Assembly (NCBI GenBank): GCA_021531755.1 | Contig: JADYUK010000013.1 | Location: forward strand, 1 to 64,000 | DNA from: Hoylesella loescheii | Lineage (GTDB): Bacteria > Bacteroidota > Bacteroidia > Bacteroidales > Bacteroidaceae | Length of the DNA: 64,000 nt | Direction: 5' to 3' | The notes under the pieces: model-generated | Databases searched by the model: none | Told to the model about the DNA's origin: nothing | The model's input: the letters and a program-made list of their open reading frames with translations, nothing else | Part shown: in pieces, positions 7,438 to 16,336 of the stretch | Layout: each line of letters begins with the position of its first letter | Numbering within the stretch: position 1 is the stretch's first letter | Program-made: the position numbers and the translations under genes

Positions 7438-8853
7438 TTAGAAATTGAAGTATTTCTTTGCATTATTATAGCAGATATCCTCTATCATCTGATAGACTCG
7501 CTGCTTCTCATAACCCTCGAAAGGTATGAGTCCGTTCTCGATATCTTTACCGACGAGATTACACAGAGTGCGACGGAAATACTCATGACGTGGGTAAGAG
7601 AGGAAAGAGCGTGAATCTGTAAGCATACCTACGAAGCGTGAGAGAAGTCCGAGCACAGAGAGAGCGTTCATCTGTTTCTCCATGCCGTCTTTCTGGTCGA
7701 GGAACCACCATCCTGAGCCGAACTGTATCTTTCCTGCCACTGAGCCATCCTGGAAGTTTCCGAGCATTGTCGCTATAACCTCATTTGCACATGGGTTAAG
7801 GTTGTAGAGAATAGTCTTTGCGAGTGTGCCATTTGTATTCAGCTCGTCGAGGAAGTGAGACATGGCCTTAGCTGTTGTAAACTCGCCGATAGAGTCAAAG
7901 CCTGTGTCTGGACCAAGCTGTGCAAACATCTTAGAGTTATTGTTGCGGATTGCACCATAGTGATACTGCTGTGTCCATCCAGAAGCATAGTCCATCTTGC
8001 CCTGCTCATACATATAAGCATGCTTGTATTTACGCTCCTCTTCTTTTGTGACAGCCTCTCCACTAAGGGCTTTCTTCATAATGGCATCAATCTCAGCTTC
8101 TGTGTAAGGCTCGTCATAGAATTCCTCAATTCCATGGTCAGAAAGCTTACATCCCATTGTCTCGAAGAAATCGTGACGCTTCTGGAGCGCTGCGGTGAGC
8201 TCTGCAAAGTTGGTGATAGGCATCTCAGCCACGGCAGAGAGTTTCTTTATGTACTCAGCCCACGTTGCGGCATCGATATTCATGCCGGCATCAGGACGCC
8301 ATGTAGGCAACATACGTGTCTTTGCAGTAGGATCGTCCTTTACTATTTTGTGCCACTCAAGCGAATCGGCAGGATCGTCTGTTGTGCATACGACCTCTAC
8401 GTTATAATGCTCCATCATGCCACGTGGACAGAAACGGTCCTCGTTCTTTATCATGTCGTTGCATTTGTCGTAGATAGCTCTTGCTGTCTCGGGATTAAGC
8501 AGCTCGTTGATTCCGAATGCTGTTTTCAGCTCGAGGTGTGTCCAGTGGTAGAGAGGGTTACGGAAAGTGTATGGCACTGTCTCAGCCCATTTCTCGAATT
8601 TCTCCCAGTCTGTCGTATCTTTACCTGTGCAGAAACGCTCGTCAATACCATTTGAGCGCATAGCACGCCACTTGTAGTGGTCGCCCATGAGCCATATCTG
8701 AGCTATAGAGTCGAATTTCTTATTCTCTGCTACCATCTGTGGTATGAGGTGACAATGATAGTCGATGATAGGCATTTTTGCCGCATGGTTGTGGTAGAGA
8801 TCACGAGCGGTCTCATTCTCGAGGAGGAAGTCCTCGTCATTGAATTTTTTCAT
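7438..8853 (-). CDS. uxaC: Glucuronate (uronate) isomerase
   Basis: UxaC converts D-glucuronate to D-fructuronate and D-galacturonate to D-tagaturonate in the cytoplasm, the first step of hexuronate use. The 471-residue length is typical. The amidohydrolase-type metal motif is D31-YHCH-35, and long family stretches such as LGLLSRFVGMLTDSRSFLSYPRHEYFRR near the C-terminus are recognisable. It stands alone, with its own promoter upstream (8888-8919) and a terminator after it. Together with the pectin-type enzymes around 18-29 kb it fits growth on uronic-acid-containing plant polysaccharides, but no kduID, uxaB or uxuA genes are nearby. Confidence 0.97.
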   Translation of the reverse strand: MKKFNDEDFLLENETARDLYHNHAAKMPIIDYHCHLIPQMVAENKKFDSIAQIWLMGDHYKWRAMRSNGIDERFCTGKDTTDWEKFEKWAETVPYTFRNPLYHWTHLELKTAFGINELLNPETARAIYDKCNDMIKNEDRFCPRGMMEHYNVEVVCTTDDPADSLEWHKIVKDDPTAKTRMLPTWRPDAGMNIDAATWAEYIKKLSAVAEMPITNFAELTAALQKRHDFFETMGCKLSDHGIEEFYDEPYTEAEIDAIMKKALSGEAVTKEEERKYKHAYMYEQGKMDYASGWTQQYHYGAIRNNNSKMFAQLGPDTGFDSIGEFTTAKAMSHFLDELNTNGTLAKTILYNLNPCANEVIATMLGNFQDGSVAGKIQFGSGWWFLDQKDGMEKQMNALSVLGLLSRFVGMLTDSRSFLSYPRHEYFRRTLCNLVGKDIENGLIPFEGYEKQRVYQMIEDICYNNAKKYFNF

Positions 8854-8887
8854 AATGTTGCTATTTAAGGTTTATATGTATCTAATG

Positions 8888-8919
8888 CAAAAGTACCAAA
8901 AAACTTTCATACATAGAAA
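8888..8919 (-). promoter_or_regulatory. Bacteroidetes-type promoter for uxaC
   Basis: Read on the minus strand, a -33 element TTTC (8916-8919), a 20-base spacer and a -7 element TACTTTTG (8888-8895) match the TTTG/TAnnTTTG pattern of the Bacteroidetes primary sigma factor. It lies 35 bases upstream of the uxaC ATG. Confidence 0.7.
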
Positions 8920-8949
8920 TAAAGCCACGAAGAATTAACAATTCTTGCA

Positions 8950-10008
8950 TTATTCTCCTGATGTCAGTTTTTCTGAAGGCAAAGTTATTTCTCCGGCAAG
9001 GCTATGTGTCATCAACATTCTGATGATATTGACATCCTGATACATTGCAAGCAGATGCATCAGTTTTGTCACAGCAGCCTCAACAGTGCTGTCATTTCCA
9101 GAGATGACACCGGCTTTCTGCAGGAAATATCCAGTATCATATCTTGCCATCTCGACGAATCCCGTCTCACACTGGCTTACGTTTACAATAACGATTCCTC
9201 TCTCTGTAGCCTCCTTTAGCAGCTTTAGGAGCCAAGGGCGTTGTGGTGCGTTTCCACTTCCGAATGTCCGCATGACAATGCCTCTAAGTCCTTTATATGA
9301 CATTATATGGCGCACCATGCTCTCCTGAATACCGGGGAATAGAGAGAATACCATGACATTGCTGTTCATGGCATAATGAGGGATCATTGGCTTTGAATAG
9401 TCAGGACGCAGGATATGATGGTCATGGAATACGAAATCGACGCCTGCGTCACAAAGATGAGGATAATTGTAAGTAGTGAACGCGAAGAATTCGTCAGCAG
9501 AGCATTTTGTGGCCCTATTACCTCGCAGCAGGTGTCCGTTGAAGTAAATAGAGACCTCTGGCACAAGCGGATGCCCCTCGCTATCATATTCGCCTGCCAG
9601 CTCTATGCTTGTCAGCATATTCTCCTTTCCGTCAGTACGCAACTGTCCCATAGGGAGCTGTGAACCTGTCAGAATGACTGGTTTGGTAAGATTCTCCAAC
9701 ATGAAAGACAGAGCTGAGGCTGTGTATGCCATAGTGTCTGTCCCATGAAGTATCACGAAACCGTCATAATCATCATAATGCTCAGTTATGATACGGGCCA
9801 TTGATGCCCAGTCCTTTGGAGAGACATCACTTGAATCTATCGGGGCTGCAAAGGGATGGACATCAACTGCTGTCTCTATCTGCTTGAATTCAGGAAGGAC
9901 GGACAACAGGTTGTTGAAATCCAATGGTTCGAGCGCACCAGTTGCCGGATTTCGCCCCATACCTATCGTACCTCCTGTGTATATCAGTAATACTCTACGG
10001 TTTAACAT
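8950..10008 (-). CDS. ansA: Type I L-asparaginase
   Basis: The 352-residue protein hydrolyses L-asparagine to aspartate and ammonia. Both threonine motifs of the family are present: T11-GGTIG-16 and H88-GTDTM-93, plus the ILTGSQLPMGQLRTDGKEN segment. No signal peptide is seen, so this is the cytoplasmic type I form rather than the periplasmic type II. A palindromic repeat (10031-10096) lies about 32 bases upstream of the start codon. It is separated from uxaC by 96 bases that contain the uxaC promoter, so the two are probably transcribed separately. Confidence 0.94.
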   Translation of the reverse strand: MLNRRVLLIYTGGTIGMGRNPATGALEPLDFNNLLSVLPEFKQIETAVDVHPFAAPIDSSDVSPKDWASMARIITEHYDDYDGFVILHGTDTMAYTASALSFMLENLTKPVILTGSQLPMGQLRTDGKENMLTSIELAGEYDSEGHPLVPEVSIYFNGHLLRGNRATKCSADEFFAFTTYNYPHLCDAGVDFVFHDHHILRPDYSKPMIPHYAMNSNVMVFSLFPGIQESMVRHIMSYKGLRGIVMRTFGSGNAPQRPWLLKLLKEATERGIVIVNVSQCETGFVEMARYDTGYFLQKAGVISGNDSTVEAAVTKLMHLLAMYQDVNIIRMLMTHSLAGEITLPSEKLTSGE

Positions 10009-10030
10009 GTACTATTATAATGTTCGAATA

Positions 10031-10096
10031 AATTCAGACATTTTCTCGCCAAGCCAAAGTGAGCAAGCTCTCTTTGGTCTTATGGCTTAACGAAAA
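10031..10096 (-). repeat. Dispersed palindromic repeat, copy A
   Basis: On the minus strand this reads TTTTCGTTAAGCCATAAGAC... and is identical over 55 bases to copy B at 24866, followed by a shared GTCTGAATT. Internal complementary parts (CCAAAG with CTTTGG, GAGC with GCTC, AAGCC with GGCTT) allow a hairpin. It lies between the HU-LysM stop and the ansA start, in the sense orientation for both. Confidence 0.85.
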
Positions 10097-10142
10097 CGTG
10101 CGAAGATTAGGAATTGATTTTTCTGTTCATGAAGAAGGTTTT

Positions 10143-11627
10143 CTATTGTCGGGATACTTTCTTCTTCAGTTTCAAGGCAGGAATCTTTACTTTCTGTCCC
10201 GCAGAGATGGTCTTTCCATTCAAGGCCTCAACATAACATTCCATGCCAGGGCCGAGATATCTCTTCGAGATGGAGGCTACTGTCTCGCCCTCTGCCGCGG
10301 TCACAGTCTGCTGCACTCCGGTTATGATATATGCACCTGTTCTCACACGTGGATCCTTGTTATAGTTTTCGTTTACCATAGGTTTATCGGCAGCCATTTT
10401 CTCAACCGGCTTCTTTTCTGTGTCTGCCACTTTTATGGTCTTCTTATCGGTCTTCCCCACGGCAGCAGGAGCTACCTTCTTGTTATCAGCGGTAGGCACA
10501 TCCTTCTTACCTGCTGTAGAGTCTTTCTTCTCTGGTGATGGAGCAGGCAATCTCTTATATATGACATGTACCTTCACTTCAGGTTTCAGGCCGAGATATG
10601 CCTTAACGTCCTGCATTGTGATGTCGGCTGTTGCCCTACCGACAATGACACCCACAACGAAAACAGCCAGCCCCAACAACAGGCTTATCAGGAATGAGTG
10701 GTCGTTGTCTTCAGCAACACTTGGATTGAGATTCTTCTCGTCGCTCATAGCAGTAGTATTTTCTTCTGTTTGGTTATTATATTCTTCTGGTTCAGAAAGA
10801 GATACAATAGTTGGTTCTTTATTTTCTTCACCAGATATACTATCCTCGGCCGTATCTATAGCCATGACATTGAGTTTCCCTGCAGACTGTTCTGGCATAT
10901 CATTCCCAATCTCATCCTGCTCAGAATTATCGACTCTGTTTTCATCATCTTGCACCATCTGCATTACTGCCTTCCGCTCATGTTGGTCGGCCTTAGGTAT
11001 AGCAGTCCCAGCCTCATGTGCAGCGACATTGGAGGCATTGTCCACAGGAGTGGCCACTGTTTCCACAATGTCTTCTTGTACTGCTCTTTTCAAGGAGTCA
11101 GCGGGCTGAAGCTCACTGGACAATGTTTCCACAATATCTTCTTGCCCGGTGTTTATCCCTGTATCAGTATTTACCCCAGTATCAGTGTTTGCCGTTACAG
11201 TTGTCTCAGCAGAATGCTCCAGTATATCATAACCATCTGATTTTAGATTACGACCCTTAGGTTCTGTTGAGTCTGCCACCTTGGACATATCATCCATATC
11301 GTCGAATACGACACCTTCGTTCAATGGTACTGTGACGAAATGTGCGAAAGGCTTGTTGACTGAATCTCTCATCGTCGCATCAGGAGTGAATGATATTCTG
11401 TCATGAGAGTTTATCATTACTTTCTCTCCAGTATTCACATTCACACTCGCGCGCTCCTTAACCGTCTGCACCTTGAATGTTCCGAGGCCCTTAATCTTCA
11501 CCTGCTCGTCATTAATTAGCGCAGAGCGTATGAGGCTGAACATATCGTCCATGAACTTCTCAGCATCCTGCTGGTGCATGTCATATCTGTCAGCTACAAT
11601 TTTCGCAAGGTCTTTTATATTGCTCAT
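10143..11627 (-). CDS. HU-domain, single-TM, LysM protein
   Basis: A 494-residue protein with three parts. Residues 1-95 are an HU/IHF-type DNA-binding domain (IKGLGTFKVQ core). Residues 100-310 are an acidic, low-complexity linker with a repeated QEDIVET. Residues 312-332 are one hydrophobic transmembrane segment. After a Lys/Pro-rich linker, residues 432-485 resemble a LysM peptidoglycan-binding domain. The DNA-intercalating proline of the HU arm is missing: VNVNTGE replaces the usual NP-containing turn. Its ATG overlaps the end of the preceding HU gene by 4 bases. It may link nucleoid and envelope, but the flanking charges (acidic before, basic after the TM) would by the positive-inside rule favour the opposite topology, so orientation is unsettled. 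Confidence 0.82.
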   Translation of the reverse strand: MSNIKDLAKIVADRYDMHQQDAEKFMDDMFSLIRSALINDEQVKIKGLGTFKVQTVKERASVNVNTGEKVMINSHDRISFTPDATMRDSVNKPFAHFVTVPLNEGVVFDDMDDMSKVADSTEPKGRNLKSDGYDILEHSAETTVTANTDTGVNTDTGINTGQEDIVETLSSELQPADSLKRAVQEDIVETVATPVDNASNVAAHEAGTAIPKADQHERKAVMQMVQDDENRVDNSEQDEIGNDMPEQSAGKLNVMAIDTAEDSISGEENKEPTIVSLSEPEEYNNQTEENTTAMSDEKNLNPSVAEDNDHSFLISLLLGLAVFVVGVIVGRATADITMQDVKAYLGLKPEVKVHVIYKRLPAPSPEKKDSTAGKKDVPTADNKKVAPAAVGKTDKKTIKVADTEKKPVEKMAADKPMVNENYNKDPRVRTGAYIITGVQQTVTAAEGETVASISKRYLGPGMECYVEALNGKTISAGQKVKIPALKLKKKVSRQ

Positions 11628-11911
11628 TCCTGGCCTCCTTTCCGTATAGTATCCTTGACTGCAGCAGAGGCCTTAAAGTTCAATACAATCTTCGGTGGCA
11701 CAAGCATACGCTGTCCTGACGATGGGTTGACAATAATACGCTCAAGTCGTTTTTTCGGCTCAAAGGTTCCGAAACCGCTTATAGTTACATTGTCTCCTCC
11801 ATCGAACGTGTCGGACATGGCAGAAATGACGGCATTCACAAGTTTCTGTGTCTGTTCCTTGCTATTTCCCGTCTTCTTTGCTAATGCTGTTATGTATTCC
11901 TTGTTGTTCAC
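11624..11911 (-). CDS. HU family DNA-binding protein
   Basis: A 95-residue histone-like protein of normal HU length. The core GFGTFEPKKRLERIIVNPSSGQ contains the arm with its intercalating proline, and the N-terminal helices (KEYITALAKKTGNSKEQTQKL) fit the dimerisation half. It should bind and bend DNA as a dimer. The stop codon region overlaps the start of the HU-TM-LysM gene by 4 bases, which suggests translational coupling and possibly heterodimer formation between the two HU domains. Confidence 0.93.
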   Translation of the reverse strand: MNNKEYITALAKKTGNSKEQTQKLVNAVISAMSDTFDGGDNVTISGFGTFEPKKRLERIIVNPSSGQRMLVPPKIVLNFKASAAVKDTIRKGGQE

Positions 11912-12083
11912 GACAGATGGTTCATTAAGGTGGGTTAATATTCATGCGATTATCTCAGTAGGAGTTGGTGATGAAAAGCCCTATATTGTTCCTGAGCCTT
12001 ACTGCTCGCCTTTTCGTTTGCGATAGAGTTGCCTTTAGCTGTTTAGGGCTATTGCCGTACCTCTCAATCTCATGAGACAAGAA

Positions 12084-12099
12084 CAGGATCAATATCCTG
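12084..12099 (-). terminator. Small hairpin after rimO
   Basis: CAGGAT (12084-12089) and ATCCTG (12094-12099) pair around a CAAT loop, 4 bases after the rimO stop. It is too short to be a strong terminator on its own, and no clear T run follows. Confidence 0.4.
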
Positions 12100-12102
12100 A
12101 CA

Positions 12103-13407
12103 TTAATCCAAGACGACTCCATATAGATCAAACTCCTCGGAAGATGTTATTCTGACATCATAGAAACATCCTCTGCGCAGCCTGCGTCCTCCAACGGGAA
12201 TAAGCACCTCTGGGTCGACTTCGGGAGAACTGAACTCAGAACGTCCAATATACCAGTCTCCCTCACGCCTGTCAATAATGACACGCATCACAGAGTCCAC
12301 TTTTTCCGCCTCTATCTCGGCAGAAATGTTCTGCTGGACTCTCATCAGCTTGTCAAGCCTCTTCTGCTTTACCTCTGGTGGAATATTGTCTTCATAGTGT
12401 TGTGCGCTGTATGTGCCTTCTTCTTCTGAATAGGCGAAAGCTCCCATACGCTCGAACCTTGCCCACTTCACGAAATCGACAAGTTCATTGAAGTCATCGT
12501 CTGTCTCGCCTGGGAATCCAACCATAAGCGTGGTTCTGATGTGTATGCCAGGTATCGCCTTCCTTATGCGTTGTATGACATCAACGGTTTCCTCTCTTGT
12601 CGTGTTTCGATGCATGAGTTGTAACATATTATCCGTGATATGCTGCAGAGCTATATCGATGTAACGGCAGACAGTCTTGTGTTTCCTCATGACATCGAGC
12701 AGCTCCATCGGGAAATGATTTGGGTAAGCATAATGCAGCCTTATCCACTTCACACCCCTCACACTGGCAATAGCGTCGACAAGCTGCGCAATACGGCGCT
12801 CACCATATATGTCGATGCCATAATAAGTCAGCTCTTGTGCTATGACATTAAACTCCTTCACTCCTGAGCTGACAAGCATCTTCACTTCTTCTACGATATC
12901 CTCAATGGTACGGCTCTTGTGTCGTCCTGTTATCAATGGTATGGCGCAGTAGGCACATTTTCGGTCGCATCCCTCTGATATCTTGATATATGCATAATGC
13001 TTGGGAGTTGTCGTGAGCTTTGTGTCTGTATGGGCAGTCACCGTTGATATGTCAGGAAGTGACGCTGCAAACTCTTTGAAATTGAACTTGCCATAGTATT
13101 TGTCCACCTCCGGAATCTCTGACTCAAGCTCGGCAAGGTAACGCTCTGACAGGCATCCCATAACGATGAGTTTGCCTATCCTCCCCTCGCTCTTCATCTG
13201 CGACAGCTCAAGGATAGCATTGATGCTCTCCTCTTTTGCATCACCAATAAAGCCGCAAGTGTTCACAACGACGTATTCGCCCTCCGGGCTCTCCGCGTCA
13301 TGAACTGTAGTATATCCTTTCTTTCCTAAGAGTCTCATAAGAGCCTCGCTGTCAACGAGGTTCTTAGAGCATCCCATAGTAATTATATCAATTCGATTTT
13401 TCTTCAT
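12103..13407 (-). CDS. rimO: Ribosomal protein S12 methylthiotransferase RimO
   Basis: RimO is a radical-SAM enzyme that adds a methylthio group to the conserved aspartate of ribosomal protein S12. I start it at the ATG giving MKKNRIDIITMGCSKNL (434 residues); an in-frame upstream ATG would add 19 residues that do not resemble the family. The N-terminal MTTase cysteines are C13, C51 and C85, the radical-SAM cluster is C147-x3-C151-x2-C154, and the C-terminal 65 residues fit a TRAM domain. It lies downstream of ftsY on the same strand, an order common in Bacteroidales, with a 231-base gap. Confidence 0.96.
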   Translation of the reverse strand: MKKNRIDIITMGCSKNLVDSEALMRLLGKKGYTTVHDAESPEGEYVVVNTCGFIGDAKEESINAILELSQMKSEGRIGKLIVMGCLSERYLAELESEIPEVDKYYGKFNFKEFAASLPDISTVTAHTDTKLTTTPKHYAYIKISEGCDRKCAYCAIPLITGRHKSRTIEDIVEEVKMLVSSGVKEFNVIAQELTYYGIDIYGERRIAQLVDAIASVRGVKWIRLHYAYPNHFPMELLDVMRKHKTVCRYIDIALQHITDNMLQLMHRNTTREETVDVIQRIRKAIPGIHIRTTLMVGFPGETDDDFNELVDFVKWARFERMGAFAYSEEEGTYSAQHYEDNIPPEVKQKRLDKLMRVQQNISAEIEAEKVDSVMRVIIDRREGDWYIGRSEFSSPEVDPEVLIPVGGRRLRRGCFYDVRITSSEEFDLYGVVLD

Positions 13408-13638
13408 GGTCAAAAAACAATTCCTCAGCCAATGCATTCTTGATATCACTGTAAACATAAACAAGTGATATCTTAGCAGAAAGCCACATCGAACTCAAGC
13501 ACACAGACAATCTTGACGCCCTGCTCCCGCATCTTTTGGATAATGATGGTCAGGCAAACTGGGCATCATTGTTGTGCTGGATAATGGGAGAAGGCGAATT
13601 GAAAATCGCTATATCCACCACTCATCTGGCTGTCACTA

Positions 13639-14586
13639 TTATTTTCCGAACAGGGAGTCAACGAAGGAGCGTCGGTTGAATAACTGGAGATCCTCCATAT
13701 TCTCTCCGAGTCCGATATATTTGACAGGAACTTTCAGCTGGTCAGATATTCCTATAACTACTCCACCCTTTGCTGTGCCGTCGAGTTTTGTTATGGCGAG
13801 CGATGTGATTTGTGTGACAGCAGAGAACTGTTTGGCCTGCTCGAAGGCGTTCTGCCCTGTTGACCCGTCAAGCACGAGCATCACCTCATCAGGAGCGTCA
13901 GCCTTAACCTTCTTCATCACGTCCTTAATCTTCTTCAGCTCGTTCATCAGTCCGACCTTATTATGCAGACGTCCGGCAGTGTCTATGATGACGACATCAG
14001 CATTGTTGGCCTTTGCTGACGATATGGTATCAAAGGCGACCGATGCAGGGTCTGAGCCCATTTGCTGCTTGATGACAGGCACACCGACTCTCTCTCCCCA
14101 TATCACAATCTGCTCGACAGCGGCAGCCCTGAATGTATCGGCAGCCCCGAGATAGACTTTCTTCCCGGCATGCTTGAACTGGTAAGCGAGTTTGCCTATT
14201 GTTGTGGTCTTGCCGACACCATTCACGCCGACAACGAGGATGACATACGGTTTGTCGCCCTGGGGGAGATCCCACTCGTCAAGGTCGCCAGTATTATTCT
14301 CCTCAAGCAGCGCCGCTATCTCTTCTCTCAATATGTTGTTCAGCTCTGATGTAGAGATATATTTGTCACGTGCCACACGTTTCTGTATGCGGTCAATGAT
14401 TTTCAGCGTTGTATCGACACCGACATCGCTTGTTATGAGGACTTCTTCCAGATCGTCGAGGACATCATCATCAACGGTGCTCTTACCTGCTATGGCACGG
14501 CTTATCTTGCCAAACACGCTCTCCTTTGTCCTTTCCAGACCTTTGTCGAGAGTCTCCTTTTTCTTGAAAATGCTGAATATGCCCAT
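13639..14586 (-). CDS. ftsY: Signal recognition particle receptor FtsY
   Basis: FtsY docks SRP-ribosome complexes at the inner membrane for co-translational insertion. The 315-residue protein lacks the long acidic A domain of E. coli, as is usual in Bacteroidetes, and starts straight into a lysine-rich N helix. The SRP-GTPase motifs are clear: GVNGVGKTTTIGKLA, DTFRAAAVEQ, DTAGR and TKLDGTAKGG, with a C-terminal YIGLGENMEDLQLF end. It belongs to the rpmB-rpmG-DUF4295-ftsY-rimO run, although a strong hairpin sits in the 222 bases before it. Confidence 0.97.
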   Translation of the reverse strand: MGIFSIFKKKETLDKGLERTKESVFGKISRAIAGKSTVDDDVLDDLEEVLITSDVGVDTTLKIIDRIQKRVARDKYISTSELNNILREEIAALLEENNTGDLDEWDLPQGDKPYVILVVGVNGVGKTTTIGKLAYQFKHAGKKVYLGAADTFRAAAVEQIVIWGERVGVPVIKQQMGSDPASVAFDTISSAKANNADVVIIDTAGRLHNKVGLMNELKKIKDVMKKVKADAPDEVMLVLDGSTGQNAFEQAKQFSAVTQITSLAITKLDGTAKGGVVIGISDQLKVPVKYIGLGENMEDLQLFNRRSFVDSLFGK

Positions 14587-14681
14587 AACTTCAGATTTGA
14601 GGATTATATGCTTGTTATTAATTATGGCGGATAGTGTGCGTCATGAGCGTTGTCGGCAACCACTCCTCCCATTTACTGAAA

Positions 14682-14723
14682 AGTCCGCACAACGTACTGT
14701 CTGGGCAGTGCTTTGTGCGGACT
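14682..14723 (-). terminator. Hairpin between DUF4295 gene and ftsY
   Basis: Arms AGTCCGCACAA (14682-14692) and TTGTGCGGACT (14713-14723) are perfectly complementary and the loop contains a further ACTG/CAGT pair. It lies about 85 bases after the DUF4295 stop and could reduce read-through into ftsY. No T run follows on the minus strand, so it may be an attenuating or RNA-processing hairpin rather than a full terminator. Confidence 0.6.
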
Positions 14724-14808
14724 GAAGTATCTTTTCGGAAAATTACGGTGAAAGATTTTCTTTCCATTGTTACCCTACCCTTTTCATTATCAGGGGAGAG
14801 AGTAAGAT

Positions 14809-14964
14809 TTATTTGAAGAAATCCTTTACAGCCTCATTAGGGACCATCTGCTCATCAAAGATATAAGCACCAGTCTTAGGGCTCTTCACCATCTTTATGA
14901 CTTTTGTATAAGCGCGTCCATCCTTCTTACCTTCCTGGAGGGTCGCGACGGTTTTCTTTGCCAT
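14809..14964 (-). CDS. DUF4295 small protein
   Basis: A 51-residue basic protein starting MAKKTVATLQEGKKDG and ending NEAVKDFFK, read directly from the minus strand. It matches the DUF4295 family, found almost only in Bacteroidetes next to ribosomal proteins L28 and L33. Its role is unknown; the size, charge and position suggest a ribosome-associated protein. It begins 26 bases after the rpmG stop on the same strand. Confidence 0.9.
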   Translation of the reverse strand: MAKKTVATLQEGKKDGRAYTKVIKMVKSPKTGAYIFDEQMVPNEAVKDFFK

Positions 14965-14990
14965 ATTCTAATAGTGTTATTTAAGAGGGA

Positions 14991-15179
14991 TTACTTAATC
15001 TCCTTGTGCACTGTCATGCGCTTCAGGATTGGATTGTATTTCTTGAGCTCCATGCGCTCTGGAGTGTTCTTGCGGTTCTTAGTGGTGACATAACGGCTTG
15101 TGCCAGGAAGACCGCTGTTCTTCATCTCTGTACACTCGAGAATAACCTGTACTCTGTTACCTTTTGCTTTCTTTGCCAT
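14991..15179 (-). CDS. rpmG: Ribosomal protein L33
   Basis: A 62-residue large-subunit protein with the L33 pattern [10 protein letters not shown], then [22 protein letters not shown] and the C-terminal [13 protein letters not shown]. Only one of the four zinc-ribbon cysteines remains (C16), so this is the non-zinc-binding form. It starts 5 bases after the rpmB stop, clearly the same operon. Confidence 0.97.
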   Translation of the reverse strand: MAKKAKGNRVQVILECTEMKNSGLPGTSRYVTTKNRKNTPERMELKKYNPILKRMTVHKEIK

Positions 15180-15184
15180 GTTAA

Positions 15185-15448
15185 TTATTCTCCTATAACT
15201 TTAATGTCCTTCCAATCGACATAGCCTTTGGCGACAGCCTGCTTGAGGGCTGCGTCGAGACCTACTTTGTTGATAAGGCGAAGGCCTGCGGCGCTCACCT
15301 TGAGGCTTATCCAGCACTGCTCTTCAACATAGTAGAACTTCTTGCTGAAAAGGTTTACGTCAAAGCTTCTCTTTGTGCGATGCTTTGAGTGGGAAACATT
15401 GTTGCCAACCATGGCTTTCTTTCCCGTAATCATACAAATCTTCGACAT
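15185..15448 (-). CDS. rpmB: Ribosomal protein L28
   Basis: An 87-residue large-subunit protein with the L28 features [29 protein letters not shown] at the N-terminus and [16 protein letters not shown] near the C-terminus (quoted in parts; residues 1-29 and 57-72). It is the first gene of the rpmB-rpmG-DUF4295 operon, driven by the promoter at 15500-15531. Confidence 0.97.
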   Translation of the reverse strand: MSKICMITGKKAMVGNNVSHSKHRTKRSFDVNLFSKKFYYVEEQCWISLKVSAAGLRLINKVGLDAALKQAVAKGYVDWKDIKVIGE

Positions 15449-15499
15449 TTCTATCTAAGTTTTTGTGTTTCTAAATTGATACTTATTCCAAACAGAGTG

Positions 15500-15531
15500 C
15501 AAAGTTATACTAATTTCGTCACATATGCAAA
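15500..15531 (-). promoter_or_regulatory. Bacteroidetes-type promoter for rpmB
   Basis: On the minus strand, TTTG (15528-15531), a 20-base spacer and TAACTTTG (15500-15507) form an exact match to the Bacteroidetes consensus, about 50 bases upstream of the rpmB start. This is the clearest promoter in the window. Confidence 0.88.
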
Positions 15532-16328
15532 CTCAACCCAATGCAAGACAAGATATTTAAATATTTTTAAGAAAATATATTCCCTCATATCAATTAGGGG
15601 GTGATAACACGCTGAATTAAAGAGTGTTTTTCACATCATGGGCAGGTATGTGAGTCAATAGAGGAGACCTCGCATATTGAGTTGGACACCATGATTCACA
15701 CGAGGCGGGTTCTGCAAATAATCGCCATTTACCGTATGGCATCTGCGTTTCGTGCCAGGACCGAATCACTACTGCAGGAGAATTTGATAATAGCGACAAG
15801 TCATGGTTTGTGGATTTGACATAACACAGCAATTGACACTTTCAATCCATAAGCAAACACAGTGATTTATCTTACAGATTTCCTGCAATAACATCAATAA
15901 CACATATGGTACTGAATGAGCGCTTAAATGGTATTGGATTACGACTTGAAACAGCACGGATGACACGGTAAAAAAGACTGCTTACAATCCTCAACCGACA
16001 GGTCAGTGACAATTGCGCATAAATAACAAGCATAGGACGGGTGAAAGGATAAAATATCATCTCTATATCCAGAGGCTTTCATAGAAATGGAGGAAGTGTC
16101 GCAACACTCTAAACCGCAACAAATATCCAATACATTATTTTCCATCTATACACAATCATCAGGTGCATGTAAGTCCAAGCCAAAAATAAACAGGCAACCA
16201 ATCTATACACTCCTCCTCAGCTTAGAATTGGCAGAATTAGTAAGACTGGGACGCGCTTCGAGTTATCCGATGTCGTTAAAATATGCAAATAAAGTATATT
16301 CTTCAACTTATAGATGATTTAAAATAAG

Positions 16329-16336
16329 TATCTTTG
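16329..16336 (+). promoter_or_regulatory. Possible -7 box upstream of galE
   Basis: TATCTTTG matches TAnnTTTG, but no TTTG/TTG element lies at the right distance upstream and the leader to galE would be about 250 bases. It is the best candidate in this gap, not a firm call. Confidence 0.4.

Noticed and set aside
7855-8655. 266-codon open frame on the plus strand
   Set aside because: It lies wholly antisense to uxaC, has no family character and is a shadow of the real gene's codon usage.
13408-13464. 19-residue N-terminal extension of RimO
   Set aside because: The extension is unlike the family; MKKNRIDIITMGCSKN is the conventional start.
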